This document shows positions 1 through 5,339 of a DNA stretch of 5,339 nt, in pieces (position 1 is the stretch's first letter; each line of letters starts with the position of its first letter). The notes beneath the pieces are model-generated. The model ran no database searches. It was not told the origin of the DNA and saw nothing but the letters and a program-made list of their open reading frames with translations. The stretch lies in the NCBI GenBank assembly GCA_902783435.1, contig CACZQV010000083.1, positions 1-5,339 of the forward strand, in the 5' to 3' direction. Position numbers and translations under genes: made by a program. The stretch is from an uncultured Erysipelotrichaceae bacterium (GTDB lineage: Bacteria > Bacillota_I > Bacilli_A > RF39 > UBA660).

Positions 1-1
1 T

Positions 2-1171
2 ATTTCTACATTCAAAAATGCATATTCATTCTTTGAAATGTATGCTAATGCAGATCATATTGATCCAAGAGAATATGATATTCCAGTAAAAGATAGAGAA
101 TTAATTGATAGATGGTTAATTTCTAAATTAAATAAATTAATTAAAAATGTACGTGAAGCATTTGCTGAATATGATTTAAATAAGGCAAGTAAATTAATCG
201 TACCATTCTTAAATGATGATTTATCTAACTGGTATATACGTAGTAATCGTCGTCGTTTCTGGGACTCTGAATTAACTGAATCTAAAAAAGCAGTATACTT
301 AACAATGTATGAAGCATTAGTTGCATTAACTAAACTTTGTGCACCAATTACACCATTCTTAACTGAAGAAATTTATCAAAAATTAACTAATGAAAAATCA
401 GTTCACTTAGCAGATTATCCACAAGAAAATACTGATCTAATTGATGAAACAGTAGAAGAAAGAATGGATCTTGTAAGAGATGTATGTTCTTTAGGAAGAT
501 TCGCAAGAGAAGAAGTAAATATAAAGGTTCGTCAACCAATTCAAAGTTTAATCTTACCAAAATCAGATGAAATGATTATTGGAGATTTACTACCAGTAAT
601 TGAAGAAGAATTAAATGTAAAAGAAGTTAAATTTAAACAAGATATGACTGAATACTTAGAATATATTGTTAAACCAAACTTCCAAGTATTAGGAAAAGAA
701 TTAGGACCAAAAATAAAAGAACTACAACAAGTTTTAGCTAAACTAACATCTAATGAAATTTCTAAGATTGCTGATAAAGGATTAAAGATTAAATTAGATG
801 GAAAAGATTTTGAATTAACTAGTGAAAATACAATTGTTTCTATTAAACAAAAAGAAGGATATGCATCTACTTCTAATAATAGAACTATTGTAGTACTAGA
901 AACAGAATTAACAGAAGAATTAATCTTAGAAGGATTAGCTAGAGAATTTGTAAGAAAAGTTCAATCACTTCGTAAAGATGCTGACTTTGTAATTACTGAT
1001 CATATTAAAATTTACTATAATGGGTCAGATAAAATTGATAAGATGTTAACTTTATATAAAGATTACGTAATGGGAGAAACATTAGGAGATGAATTAATCA
1101 AAGATATTTCTCTAACAGATAAATGTGATCTAAATGATGAAGAAGCATATATCAAAGTAGAAAGAATATAA
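2..1171 (+). CDS. ileS: Isoleucyl-tRNA synthetase, C-terminal part (5' end outside window)
   Basis: This cytoplasmic enzyme charges tRNA-Ile with isoleucine. The open frame runs from the left edge (first full codon at 2); the ATG at 38 is an internal Met, because the 12 codons before it read as normal IleRS sequence (TFKNAYSFFEMYAN). About 389 residues are visible, roughly the last third of a protein of about 1030-1050. The first ~190 hold the anticodon-binding helical domain, including the IleRS/ValRS-type block LSNWYIRSNRRRFW and CAPITPFLTEEIY. The remaining ~150 residues resemble the DUF5915-type C-terminal domain and end in EAYIKVERI. No paired-Cys zinc knuckle, as at the end of classical bacterial IleS1, is present, so I infer the IleS2 (eukaryote-like) type. 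The HIGH and KMSKS motifs lie upstream of the window. Arg codons include CGT clusters near 240-260, unlike the AGA-only style of later genes, consistent with high expression. Family assignment is very secure; the IleS2 subtype is likely. Confidence 0.96.
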   Translation: MSTFKNAYSFFEMYANADHIDPREYDIPVKDRELIDRWLISKLNKLIKNVREAFAEYDLNKASKLIVPFLNDDLSNWYIRSNRRRFWDSELTESKKAVYLTMYEALVALTKLCAPITPFLTEEIYQKLTNEKSVHLADYPQENTDLIDETVEERMDLVRDVCSLGRFAREEVNIKVRQPIQSLILPKSDEMIIGDLLPVIEEELNVKEVKFKQDMTEYLEYIVKPNFQVLGKELGPKIKELQQVLAKLTSNEISKIADKGLKIKLDGKDFELTSENTIVSIKQKEGYASTSNNRTIVVLETELTEELILEGLAREFVRKVQSLRKDADFVITDHIKIYYNGSDKIDKMLTLYKDYVMGETLGDELIKDISLTDKCDLNDEEAYIKVERI

Positions 1172-1193
1172 TTGATTTTATATTCTTTTTTTT
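1161..1193 (+). terminator. Intrinsic terminator of ileS, overlapping its stop codon
   Basis: An 11-bp perfect stem pairs 1161-1171 (AAAGAATATAA) with 1178-1188 (TTATATTCTTT), with a 6-nt loop, and an uninterrupted run of T extends from 1186 to 1193. The stem is all A/T except one G-C pair, so it is weak by E. coli standards but normal for such AT-rich genomes. The ileS TAA (1169-1171) forms the top of the 5' arm. Confidence 0.75.
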
Positions 1194-1202
1194 ATGAAAA
1201 AA

Positions 1203-1216
1203 TGTTATTCTATTAT
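1203..1216 (+). promoter_or_regulatory. Possible promoter -10 region for the flippase unit
   Basis: Between the ileS terminator and the next ATG at 1232 there are only 38 bases, so any promoter for the surface-polysaccharide unit should lie here or overlap the terminator. Two overlapping candidates are seen: an extended -10, TG-T-TATTCT (1203-1211), and TATTAT (1211-1216). Neither has a good -35 box; the 17-bp-upstream position falls in the terminator's T-rich tail. This is a weak call based on position and partial consensus. Confidence 0.25.
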
Positions 1217-1231
1217 TAGTGAGGAATGTAT

Positions 1232-1399
1232 ATGATATCAGTAATATTAAATGTTTATAATAGAGAAAAATTTATAAAAAGATGCCTAGATAGTATTATT
1301 AATCAAACCTTTAAAGATATAGAAATTATTATTATAAATGATAAATCTACTGATAATACTTCATCTATAATAAAAAAATATAAAGGACTGATATTATGA
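1232..1399 (+). pseudogene. Truncated family 2 glycosyltransferase (N-terminal stub, 55 aa)
   Basis: This short frame starts at an ATG with a GAGG ribosome binding site (1221-1224) 7 nt upstream and encodes 55 residues ending at TGA. The whole length matches the N-terminus of GT2 (GT-A fold) glycosyltransferases: the first strand SVILNVYNRE (3-12), helix CLDSIINQTF (18-27), and the nucleotide-binding strand plus loop IIIINDKSTDNT (32-43, usually DDGSTDNS). The family is normally about 250-330 residues; the catalytic DXD metal site (around residue 90) and acceptor domain are missing, so it cannot be a working transferase. The start, ribosome site and frame remain intact, and the stop overlaps the flippase start as ATGA. 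I infer a large internal or 3' deletion of a gene that once acted in surface-polysaccharide synthesis. The alternative is that the stub is kept as a translated leader. Recognition of the fragment is secure; its status as dead or retained is not. Confidence 0.8.
1382..1387 (+). promoter_or_regulatory. Ribosome binding site of the flippase, inside the glycosyltransferase stub
   Basis: AAAGGA lies 8 nt before the ATG at 1396 and within the final codons of the upstream stub. It supports 1396 as the flippase start and means the two frames can be translationally coupled. Confidence 0.65.
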
Positions 1400-2913
1400 G
1401 AACAAAGAATTCAATTAAAAATACAATTACTTCTTTTATTAGTAATATTATTTCTTTTGTTTTCTTATTTATAAGTCAAACTATATTTATTAAAATAATG
1501 GGTATAGAATATACCGGTTTAAATGGATTATTTTCTAATGTATTAACACTTCTTAATCTGTTTGAATTAGGTATAGGTAGCGCAATTATCTATAACTTAT
1601 ATAAATATATTTCTAAAAAAAATAAAGAACAAATTAAATCTATTATGAAGTTTTATAAAACTTCTTATAATATAATAGCTTTATTAATACTTATAGTTGG
1701 ATTAAGCCTAACACCATTTATAAAATATATTGTAGGTAAAACTACAGTAGATATAAATATTTACATAGTATATATATTATTCTTAATTAGCACAGTAGCT
1801 ACTTATATTATTTCTTATAAAAGAAATTTAATATATGCTTATCAAAGAAACTATATATTAAATATTATACATTTAATATATTTAGTAATATTAAATATAT
1901 CTCAATTATTAATAATACTTATAACTAAAAATTATTATTTATATTTAGTGATTAAAATATTATGTATATTAATAGAAAATATAATAATCACATATAAGGC
2001 TAACCACGATTATCCATATCTATTAGAAAAAAATATTAATCCAATAAAAAAAGAAGTAAAAGAAGATGTTGTTAGTAGAGTAAAAGCATTATTTATTCAT
2101 AAAGTATCAGGAGTAATAACTTATGGTACTGATAATATTTTAATATCTATGTTTTTTGGATTAACTTCAGTAGGTTTATATACAAATTATCATTATATTA
2201 TTAAAACAATAGATACTTTATTTAGAAATATTACATCATCTGCTGATGCTAGTGTAGGAAACTTATTAGTAGAAAAAGATTATGAAGAAAGATTTATTGC
2301 TTTTAAAAAAATAAGATTTTTAAATTTAGTTATAACTATAATTACTTCAGTATGTTTATTATGTTTAATAGAACCATTTATAACTTTATGGTTAGGTAAA
2401 AAATTTCTACTTAGTAAACTAGTATTAGTAGTATTAATTATTAATTACTATCAAAGTATGATGAAAACTCCATATAGTATATTTAAAGATTCTGCAGGTA
2501 TATGGAGAGAAGATAAATATGTACCTATAATTCAAGTATTTTTAAATTTAGTATCATCAATAGTACTATTAAAAATATTTGGTATATCTGGTATATTTAT
2601 GGGTACAATAATTAGTTCATTATTAGTATGGTTTTATAGTTATCCTAAGTTTGTTTATAAAAAATTATTTAATAGAAAAATTAAAGAATACTATAAAGAA
2701 TTAATAAATAAAGTATTACTATCAGTAATTATAATAACTATTACATATCTTATAACTATAAGTTTTAATATAAAAATATTATTATTAAATTTAATAATAA
2801 AACTATTAATAAGTTTAATAATACCAATAATAGTATTATATCTAATATATAGAAAAACAGATGAATATAAGTATTATATTTATTTGATAAATAAAGGAAT
2901 AAAGAGAAAATAA
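1396..2913 (+). CDS. Wzx-like polysaccharide flippase (MVF/MATE-type membrane exporter)
   Basis: This integral membrane protein of 505 residues has the usual length for a Wzx/RfbX-type polysaccharide flippase, which moves lipid-linked sugar repeat units across the cytoplasmic membrane. Hydrophobic segments are visible at about 12-34, 42-65, 92-113, 121-140, 153-177, 179-199, 235-255, 308-333, 341-356, 376-396, 398-418, 438-458 and 461-486, giving 12-14 helices. Family landmarks include GLNGLFSNVLTLLNLFELGI (41-60), followed by GSAIIYNLYK, a conserved patch with SIFKDSAGIWREDKYVPIIQ (361-380), and GISGIFMGTIIS (396-407), all typical of the Firmicute surface-polysaccharide branch. The start is fixed by an upstream ribosome site and the ATGA overlap with the glycosyltransferase stub. 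Ile is largely ATA and Arg almost only AGA, a more AT-biased style than ileS. No polymerase or complete transferase lies nearby, so the exported substrate cannot be named. The flippase role is confident; the substrate is unknown. Confidence 0.9.
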   Translation: MRTKNSIKNTITSFISNIISFVFLFISQTIFIKIMGIEYTGLNGLFSNVLTLLNLFELGIGSAIIYNLYKYISKKNKEQIKSIMKFYKTSYNIIALLILIVGLSLTPFIKYIVGKTTVDINIYIVYILFLISTVATYIISYKRNLIYAYQRNYILNIIHLIYLVILNISQLLIILITKNYYLYLVIKILCILIENIIITYKANHDYPYLLEKNINPIKKEVKEDVVSRVKALFIHKVSGVITYGTDNILISMFFGLTSVGLYTNYHYIIKTIDTLFRNITSSADASVGNLLVEKDYEERFIAFKKIRFLNLVITIITSVCLLCLIEPFITLWLGKKFLLSKLVLVVLIINYYQSMMKTPYSIFKDSAGIWREDKYVPIIQVFLNLVSSIVLLKIFGISGIFMGTIISSLLVWFYSYPKFVYKKLFNRKIKEYYKELINKVLLSVIIITITYLITISFNIKILLLNLIIKLLISLIIPIIVLYLIYRKTDEYKYYIYLINKGIKRK

Positions 2914-2942
2914 CTTTATATTTACAAAGTTATTTTTTTTGT
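2909..2942 (+). terminator. Intrinsic terminator of the flippase gene (first of two)
   Basis: The arm 2910-2917 (ATAACTTT) pairs with 2926-2933 (AAAGTTAT) around an 8-nt loop, with flanking A-T extension, and is followed by an 8-base T run at 2933-2940. The flippase TAA (2911-2913) sits in the 5' arm, the same arrangement as at the ileS end. Confidence 0.75.
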
Positions 2943-2967
2943 TTTAATGTAGAAACAGTTATTGAAT

Positions 2968-2997
2968 AAAAAAGAAGACAATATGTCTTCTTTTTTT
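2968..2997 (+). terminator. Second, stronger intrinsic terminator
   Basis: A 7-bp core GAAGACA/TGTCTTC (2974-2980 with 2984-2990) around a 3-base ATA loop is extended by six A-T pairs (2968-2973 with 2991-2996), and the T run is 2991-2997. It contains three G-C pairs and is the strongest hairpin in the window. The A-run on the left and T-run on the right make it potentially bidirectional, but no convergent gene is present, so I read it as a back-up terminator isolating the flippase unit from the next operon. Confidence 0.8.
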
Positions 2998-3019
2998 CTT
3001 TTATTTTTAACTATTTTAT

Positions 3020-3038
3020 TGTAAAATATCTATAGAAT
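3020..3038 (+). promoter_or_regulatory. Possible promoter -10 region for the thioredoxin/SDR/PLP operon
   Basis: Downstream of the two terminators and before the ATG at 3056, TG-TAAAAT (3020-3027) and TAGAAT (3033-3038) both resemble a -10 box. No convincing -35 is visible at the right distance (the region is nearly all T/A). A promoter somewhere in 2998-3040 is expected from the terminators, but the exact site is uncertain. Confidence 0.3.
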
Positions 3039-3055
3039 AGATAATAGGTGATTAT

Positions 3056-3481
3056 ATGAGAGATCCAGAATTTATAGAATTAAGAAATAAATTTTTATTA
3101 GGTATAGGAATACTTATTATATTCGCAATACCTATATTCTTTTTTGTAAAAAACAAACTATATATGCCTGATTCAAAAATCATGAAATATCTTAAAAAAA
3201 ATGATAGTATGGTAATATTAGTAATAGAAAATAAGTGTGATAGATGTAATAAAAGTAGAGAAGTATTAAATGAATTAAATGTTAATTATTTTATTCTAAA
3301 TAAAGATACTGAAAGAGACTATAATAGTATAATTAGAAAACTAAATATAGAAGATGAAATACAAGTACCATCAATAATCTATGTTGATGAAGGAAATTTA
3401 TATTCTTATATTTATAATATTAGAAATAAAAAAGAAATAACTGACTTTGTAGAAAACTATAATTTAAATGGAGGTAATTAA
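3056..3481 (+). CDS. Small membrane-anchored thioredoxin-like protein
   Basis: This 141-residue protein has one N-terminal hydrophobic helix (about 14-31) followed by a short thioredoxin-fold domain. The domain shows a strand SMVILVIENK, then the redox pair C61-D-R-C64 at the start of a helix, and the characteristic cis-proline V104-P105 before the strand SIIYVDEGNLYSY. These two features define thioredoxin-like disulfide proteins; the domain (about 90 residues) is compact, lacks extra inserted segments, and does not match any named subfamily I recognise. Charges flanking the helix are balanced, so the side of the membrane carrying the redox domain is not decided by sequence; an outward-facing anchor is usual for such proteins. 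The start is supported by AGGTGA (3046-3051) 4 nt upstream. It is the first gene of the operon, and its last codons carry the ribosome site of the next gene. Its partner and substrate are unknown. Confidence 0.8.
   Translation: MRDPEFIELRNKFLLGIGILIIFAIPIFFFVKNKLYMPDSKIMKYLKKNDSMVILVIENKCDRCNKSREVLNELNVNYFILNKDTERDYNSIIRKLNIEDEIQVPSIIYVDEGNLYSYIYNIRNKKEITDFVENYNLNGGN
3470..3475 (+). promoter_or_regulatory. Ribosome binding site that sets the SDR start at 3483
   Basis: GGAGGT lies 7 nt before the ATG at 3483. The earlier in-frame ATG at 3468 directly abuts this motif and has no ribosome site of its own, so 3483 is preferred, giving 247 rather than 252 residues. Confidence 0.85.
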
Positions 3482-3482
3482 T

Positions 3483-4226
3483 ATGAAAAAAACTGTAGTA
3501 TTAGTAACTGGTAGTAATAGAGGTATAGGAGCTGCATGTATTGAAGAATTTGCTCGCCAAGGTGCAACAGTAGTAATTAATTATTGTCATCATGAAGAAG
3601 AGGCAAAAGAGTTAGAAAGAACTATTAGAGGTAAATATGATGTGGATGTATTAGTAGTAAAATGTGATGTTTCTAATAGTGAAGAAGTAGAAGAAATGGT
3701 TAATAAAATTGTTGATACTTTTGGTGGAATAGACATATTAGTTAATAATGCAGGTATTGCTAGAGATAGTTTATTATTAGATAAAACAGAAAAAGAATTT
3801 AAAAGAATAATAGATGTTAATTTATTAGGTACTTATAATTGTTCTAAGTATGTAGGTAAAATAATGTTAGAACAAAAACATGGTAAAATTATTAATATTA
3901 GTAGTACTAATGCAATAGATACATATTACCCAGAAAGTTGTGATTATGATGCTTCTAAAGCAGCAGTTATTAGTCTAACTCATAATTTAGCTAGAGAATT
4001 TGCTCCATTTATAAATGTTAATTGTATATGTCCTGGTTGGACTAAAACAGCTATGAATAAAGATCTTTCTCTAGAACAAATTCAAGAAGAAAAGAAAAAA
4101 ATACTTTTAGGTAGATTTGCGGAACCAGAAGATATAGCCAAAGTAGTATTATTTTTAGGTTCTAGTAAAGCAAATTATATAAATGATGCCATAATTAGAG
4201 TTGATGGTGGAAAATTTAATGGATAG
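3483..4226 (+). CDS. FabG-like short-chain dehydrogenase/reductase
   Basis: This is a 247-residue classical SDR, the usual length for the FabG-like group of cytoplasmic NAD(P)H-dependent oxidoreductases. The Rossmann glycine motif TGSNRGIG is at 9-16, NNAG at 88-91, and the catalytic tetrad is complete: N113, S141, Y155 and K159 (YDASK). PGW at 184-186 precedes the substrate loop, and the C-terminus ends in the conserved YINDAIIRVDGG. The SNRG form of the glycine loop, with Arg at 13, suggests NADP(H). It looks like 3-oxoacyl-ACP reductase, but no other fatty-acid synthesis gene is nearby, so the substrate is open; many FabG-like enzymes act elsewhere. Seven cysteines (19, 35, 61, 120, 153, 181, 183) are more than usual, one being two residues from the catalytic Tyr. 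The gene starts 1 nt after the thioredoxin-like gene and is probably coupled to it. Family is certain; exact reaction is not. Confidence 0.92.
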   Translation: MKKTVVLVTGSNRGIGAACIEEFARQGATVVINYCHHEEEAKELERTIRGKYDVDVLVVKCDVSNSEEVEEMVNKIVDTFGGIDILVNNAGIARDSLLLDKTEKEFKRIIDVNLLGTYNCSKYVGKIMLEQKHGKIINISSTNAIDTYYPESCDYDASKAAVISLTHNLAREFAPFINVNCICPGWTKTAMNKDLSLEQIQEEKKKILLGRFAEPEDIAKVVLFLGSSKANYINDAIIRVDGGKFNG

Positions 4227-4243
4227 GGTGTATAATATAGCAC

Positions 4244-4249
4244 GAGGAG
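4244..4249 (+). promoter_or_regulatory. Ribosome binding site that sets the PLP-enzyme start at 4255
   Basis: GAGGAG lies 5 nt before the ATG at 4255. Another in-frame ATG at 4219 overlaps the end of the SDR gene but would add a 12-residue extension that contains this motif, so 4255 is preferred. Confidence 0.8.
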
Positions 4250-4254
4250 ATATT

Positions 4255-5339
4255 ATGTATAAAGAATTAGGGATTGATGATGAAGTAGTAGACTTAATCA
4301 AAAAAAGTGAAGAAGAGTGTATTGATGTATTTACAAAGATAGATGAAGTATGTGAATACAATAGTTTAAAAGTACTAAGTGCATTTCATAAAAATGAAGT
4401 AACTGAGAGTTGCTTTAATGAAACAACAGGTTATGGATACAATGACTTAGGAAGAGATACAATTGAAAAAATATTTAAAGATGTATTTCATTGTGAAGAT
4501 GCATTAGTAAGGGGACAATTTATTTCAGGGAGTCATGCATTAAATGTATGTTTATTTGCACTCCTTCGTCCAGGAGATACTTTATTAAGTATTAGTGGAA
4601 AACCATATGATACGTTAGATGAAGTAATAGGAATAAAGGAAAATCCTTCTTCATTAAAAAGTTTTAATGTAAAATATGAACAAATTGATTTAATTGACAA
4701 TGATTTTGACTATAACAAAATAGAGGAATATTTAAAAAGTAATAGTCCTAAAGTAATTGAAATACAAAGAAGTAAAGGATATTCCACTAGAAAAAGTATT
4801 ACACTAGAAAAAGTAGAAAAAGTAATAAAATTTATTAAAAATCTAAATAATAATGTTATAATAATGGTGGACAATTGTTATTGCGAATTTGTTGGTACTT
4901 TAGAACCAACAGATATAGGCGCAGATATAATGGTTGGTTCATTAATTAAAAACCTAGGAGGAGGTATTGCTCCTAATGGTGCTTACATTGCAGGTCGCCA
5001 TGATTTAGTTGAATTATGTGCAGAGCGTTTAACACTACCAGGTGAAGGCCGTGATGTCGGCCCTTCATTAGGAATAAATAAACAAATTCTCCAAGGATTT
5101 TATATGGCACCTAGCGTTGTAGCATCTGCATTAAAAACAGCAGTGCTTGCAAGCAAGTCTTTAGAAAAATTAGGATATGATGTTGAACCAAAATATGATG
5201 AAGAACGTGCAGATATTGTTCAAAATATTATATTCAACAATCCTGATAAATTAATAGAATTCACTCGTGGAATTCAAGAAGGCTCTGCAATTGATTCAAA
5301 CGCTAGAGTTGAAGCATGGGATATGCCTGGGTATAGTGA
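4255..5339 (+). CDS. PLP-dependent methionine-gamma-lyase-like enzyme, YnbB/'aluminium resistance' family (3' end outside window)
   Basis: The frame is open to the right edge, showing 361 residues of a family usually about 410-420 long, so the last 50-60 are missing because the window ends, not because the gene is broken. It is a fold-type I PLP enzyme related to Cys/Met metabolism lyases (Pfam Met_gamma_lyase), often annotated as aluminium resistance protein. Visible signatures are TGYGYNDLGRD (58-68), the phosphate-binding SGSHA (91-95), RPGD followed by SGKPYDTLDE, the cofactor-ring aspartate D206 in MVDNCYCEF, and the Schiff-base lysine K232 in GSLIKNLGGGIAPNGAYIAG. All expected PLP ligands are present, so it should be active, but the physiological reaction of this family is poorly defined; a C-S lyase-type activity is inference from homology. 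It follows the SDR gene by 28 nt with no terminator between and is probably co-transcribed. The last ~380 bases are visibly richer in G+C than the middle of the gene. Confidence 0.92.
   Translation, partial: MYKELGIDDEVVDLIKKSEEECIDVFTKIDEVCEYNSLKVLSAFHKNEVTESCFNETTGYGYNDLGRDTIEKIFKDVFHCEDALVRGQFISGSHALNVCLFALLRPGDTLLSISGKPYDTLDEVIGIKENPSSLKSFNVKYEQIDLIDNDFDYNKIEEYLKSNSPKVIEIQRSKGYSTRKSITLEKVEKVIKFIKNLNNNVIIMVDNCYCEFVGTLEPTDIGADIMVGSLIKNLGGGIAPNGAYIAGRHDLVELCAERLTLPGEGRDVGPSLGINKQILQGFYMAPSVVASALKTAVLASKSLEKLGYDVEPKYDEERADIVQNIIFNNPDKLIEFTRGIQEGSAIDSNARVEAWDMPGYS

Noticed and set aside
1397..1399. TGA of the glycosyltransferase stub read as Trp (Mycoplasma code), extending the gene
   Set aside because: Reading through gives a frame shifted against the flippase with no GT2 similarity and soon reaches TAA. 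Trp is encoded by TGG in ileS and the flippase, so the standard code fits.
1600..2900. Many short AT-rich direct and inverted repeats within the flippase gene
   Set aside because: They follow from repeated ATA/TTA/AAT codons for hydrophobic residues in membrane helices; there is no regular unit, spacer or conserved repeat that would suggest a CRISPR or mobile element.
3468..3482. Earlier in-frame ATG for the SDR gene
   Set aside because: It has no ribosome site and would place GGAGG inside the coding frame; the Rossmann fold begins right after the ATG at 3483, as in other FabG-like proteins.
4231..4236. Perfect TATAAT that could be an internal promoter for the PLP-enzyme gene
   Set aside because: No -35-like box lies 15-19 bp upstream (TTGATG at 4201 is 24 bp away), and the start of transcription would fall right at the ribosome binding site. 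Chance occurrence is likely in DNA this AT-rich.
4219..4254. Earlier in-frame ATG for the PLP enzyme, overlapping the SDR stop
   Set aside because: It adds 12 residues unlike the family N-terminus, and the good GAGGAG motif sits just before the ATG at 4255 instead.
4155..4361. A 68-codon open frame on the minus strand
   Set aside because: It lies opposite the SDR 3' end and the PLP-enzyme 5' end, both well-supported genes. The protein is low-complexity Ser/Ile/Thr typical of an antisense shadow of AT-rich coding DNA and resembles no family I know.

Overview
This is a 5.3 kb stretch from a very AT-rich (roughly a quarter GC by eye) Gram-positive-type bacterium. It is most likely an anaerobic, gut-type low-GC Firmicute or Bacilli relative. 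The grounds are strong AGGAGG-like ribosome binding sites, short rho-independent terminators, heavy use of ATA, AGA and TTA codons, and the families present (IleS2-type isoleucyl-tRNA synthetase, YnbB/'aluminium resistance' PLP enzyme). TGG encodes Trp and TGA acts as a stop, so the standard bacterial code (table 11) fits, not the Mycoplasma code. Every gene is on the + strand and there is almost no non-coding space.

Layout. (1) Positions 1-1171 are the 3' part of ileS, closed by an intrinsic terminator whose hairpin contains the stop codon. (2) Positions 1232-2913 are a small cell-surface polysaccharide unit. It consists of a 55-codon remnant of a family 2 glycosyltransferase whose TGA overlaps the ATG of a complete Wzx-like polysaccharide flippase. 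The flippase is followed by two tandem hairpin terminators (2909-2942 and 2968-2997). (3) From 3056 to the window end is a second operon: a small membrane-anchored thioredoxin-like protein with a CDRC motif; a FabG-like short-chain dehydrogenase/reductase starting 1 nt after its stop; and, 28 nt further on, a PLP-dependent enzyme of the methionine-gamma-lyase-like YnbB family that runs off the right edge.

How the genes relate. The flippase unit looks like an isolated surface-polysaccharide cassette between a housekeeping gene and an unrelated redox/PLP operon; its glycosyltransferase partner has been reduced to a stub that may now serve mainly to deliver ribosomes to the flippase start. The second operon joins a disulfide-type redox protein, an NAD(P)H-dependent reductase and a probable sulfur-amino-acid-type PLP enzyme. 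Tight spacing says they are made together, but a shared pathway is inference. I did not find CRISPR arrays, tRNA or rRNA genes, insertion sequences or riboswitches. No clearly novel system is evident; the glycosyltransferase stub and the three-gene redox/PLP operon deserve a second look most.
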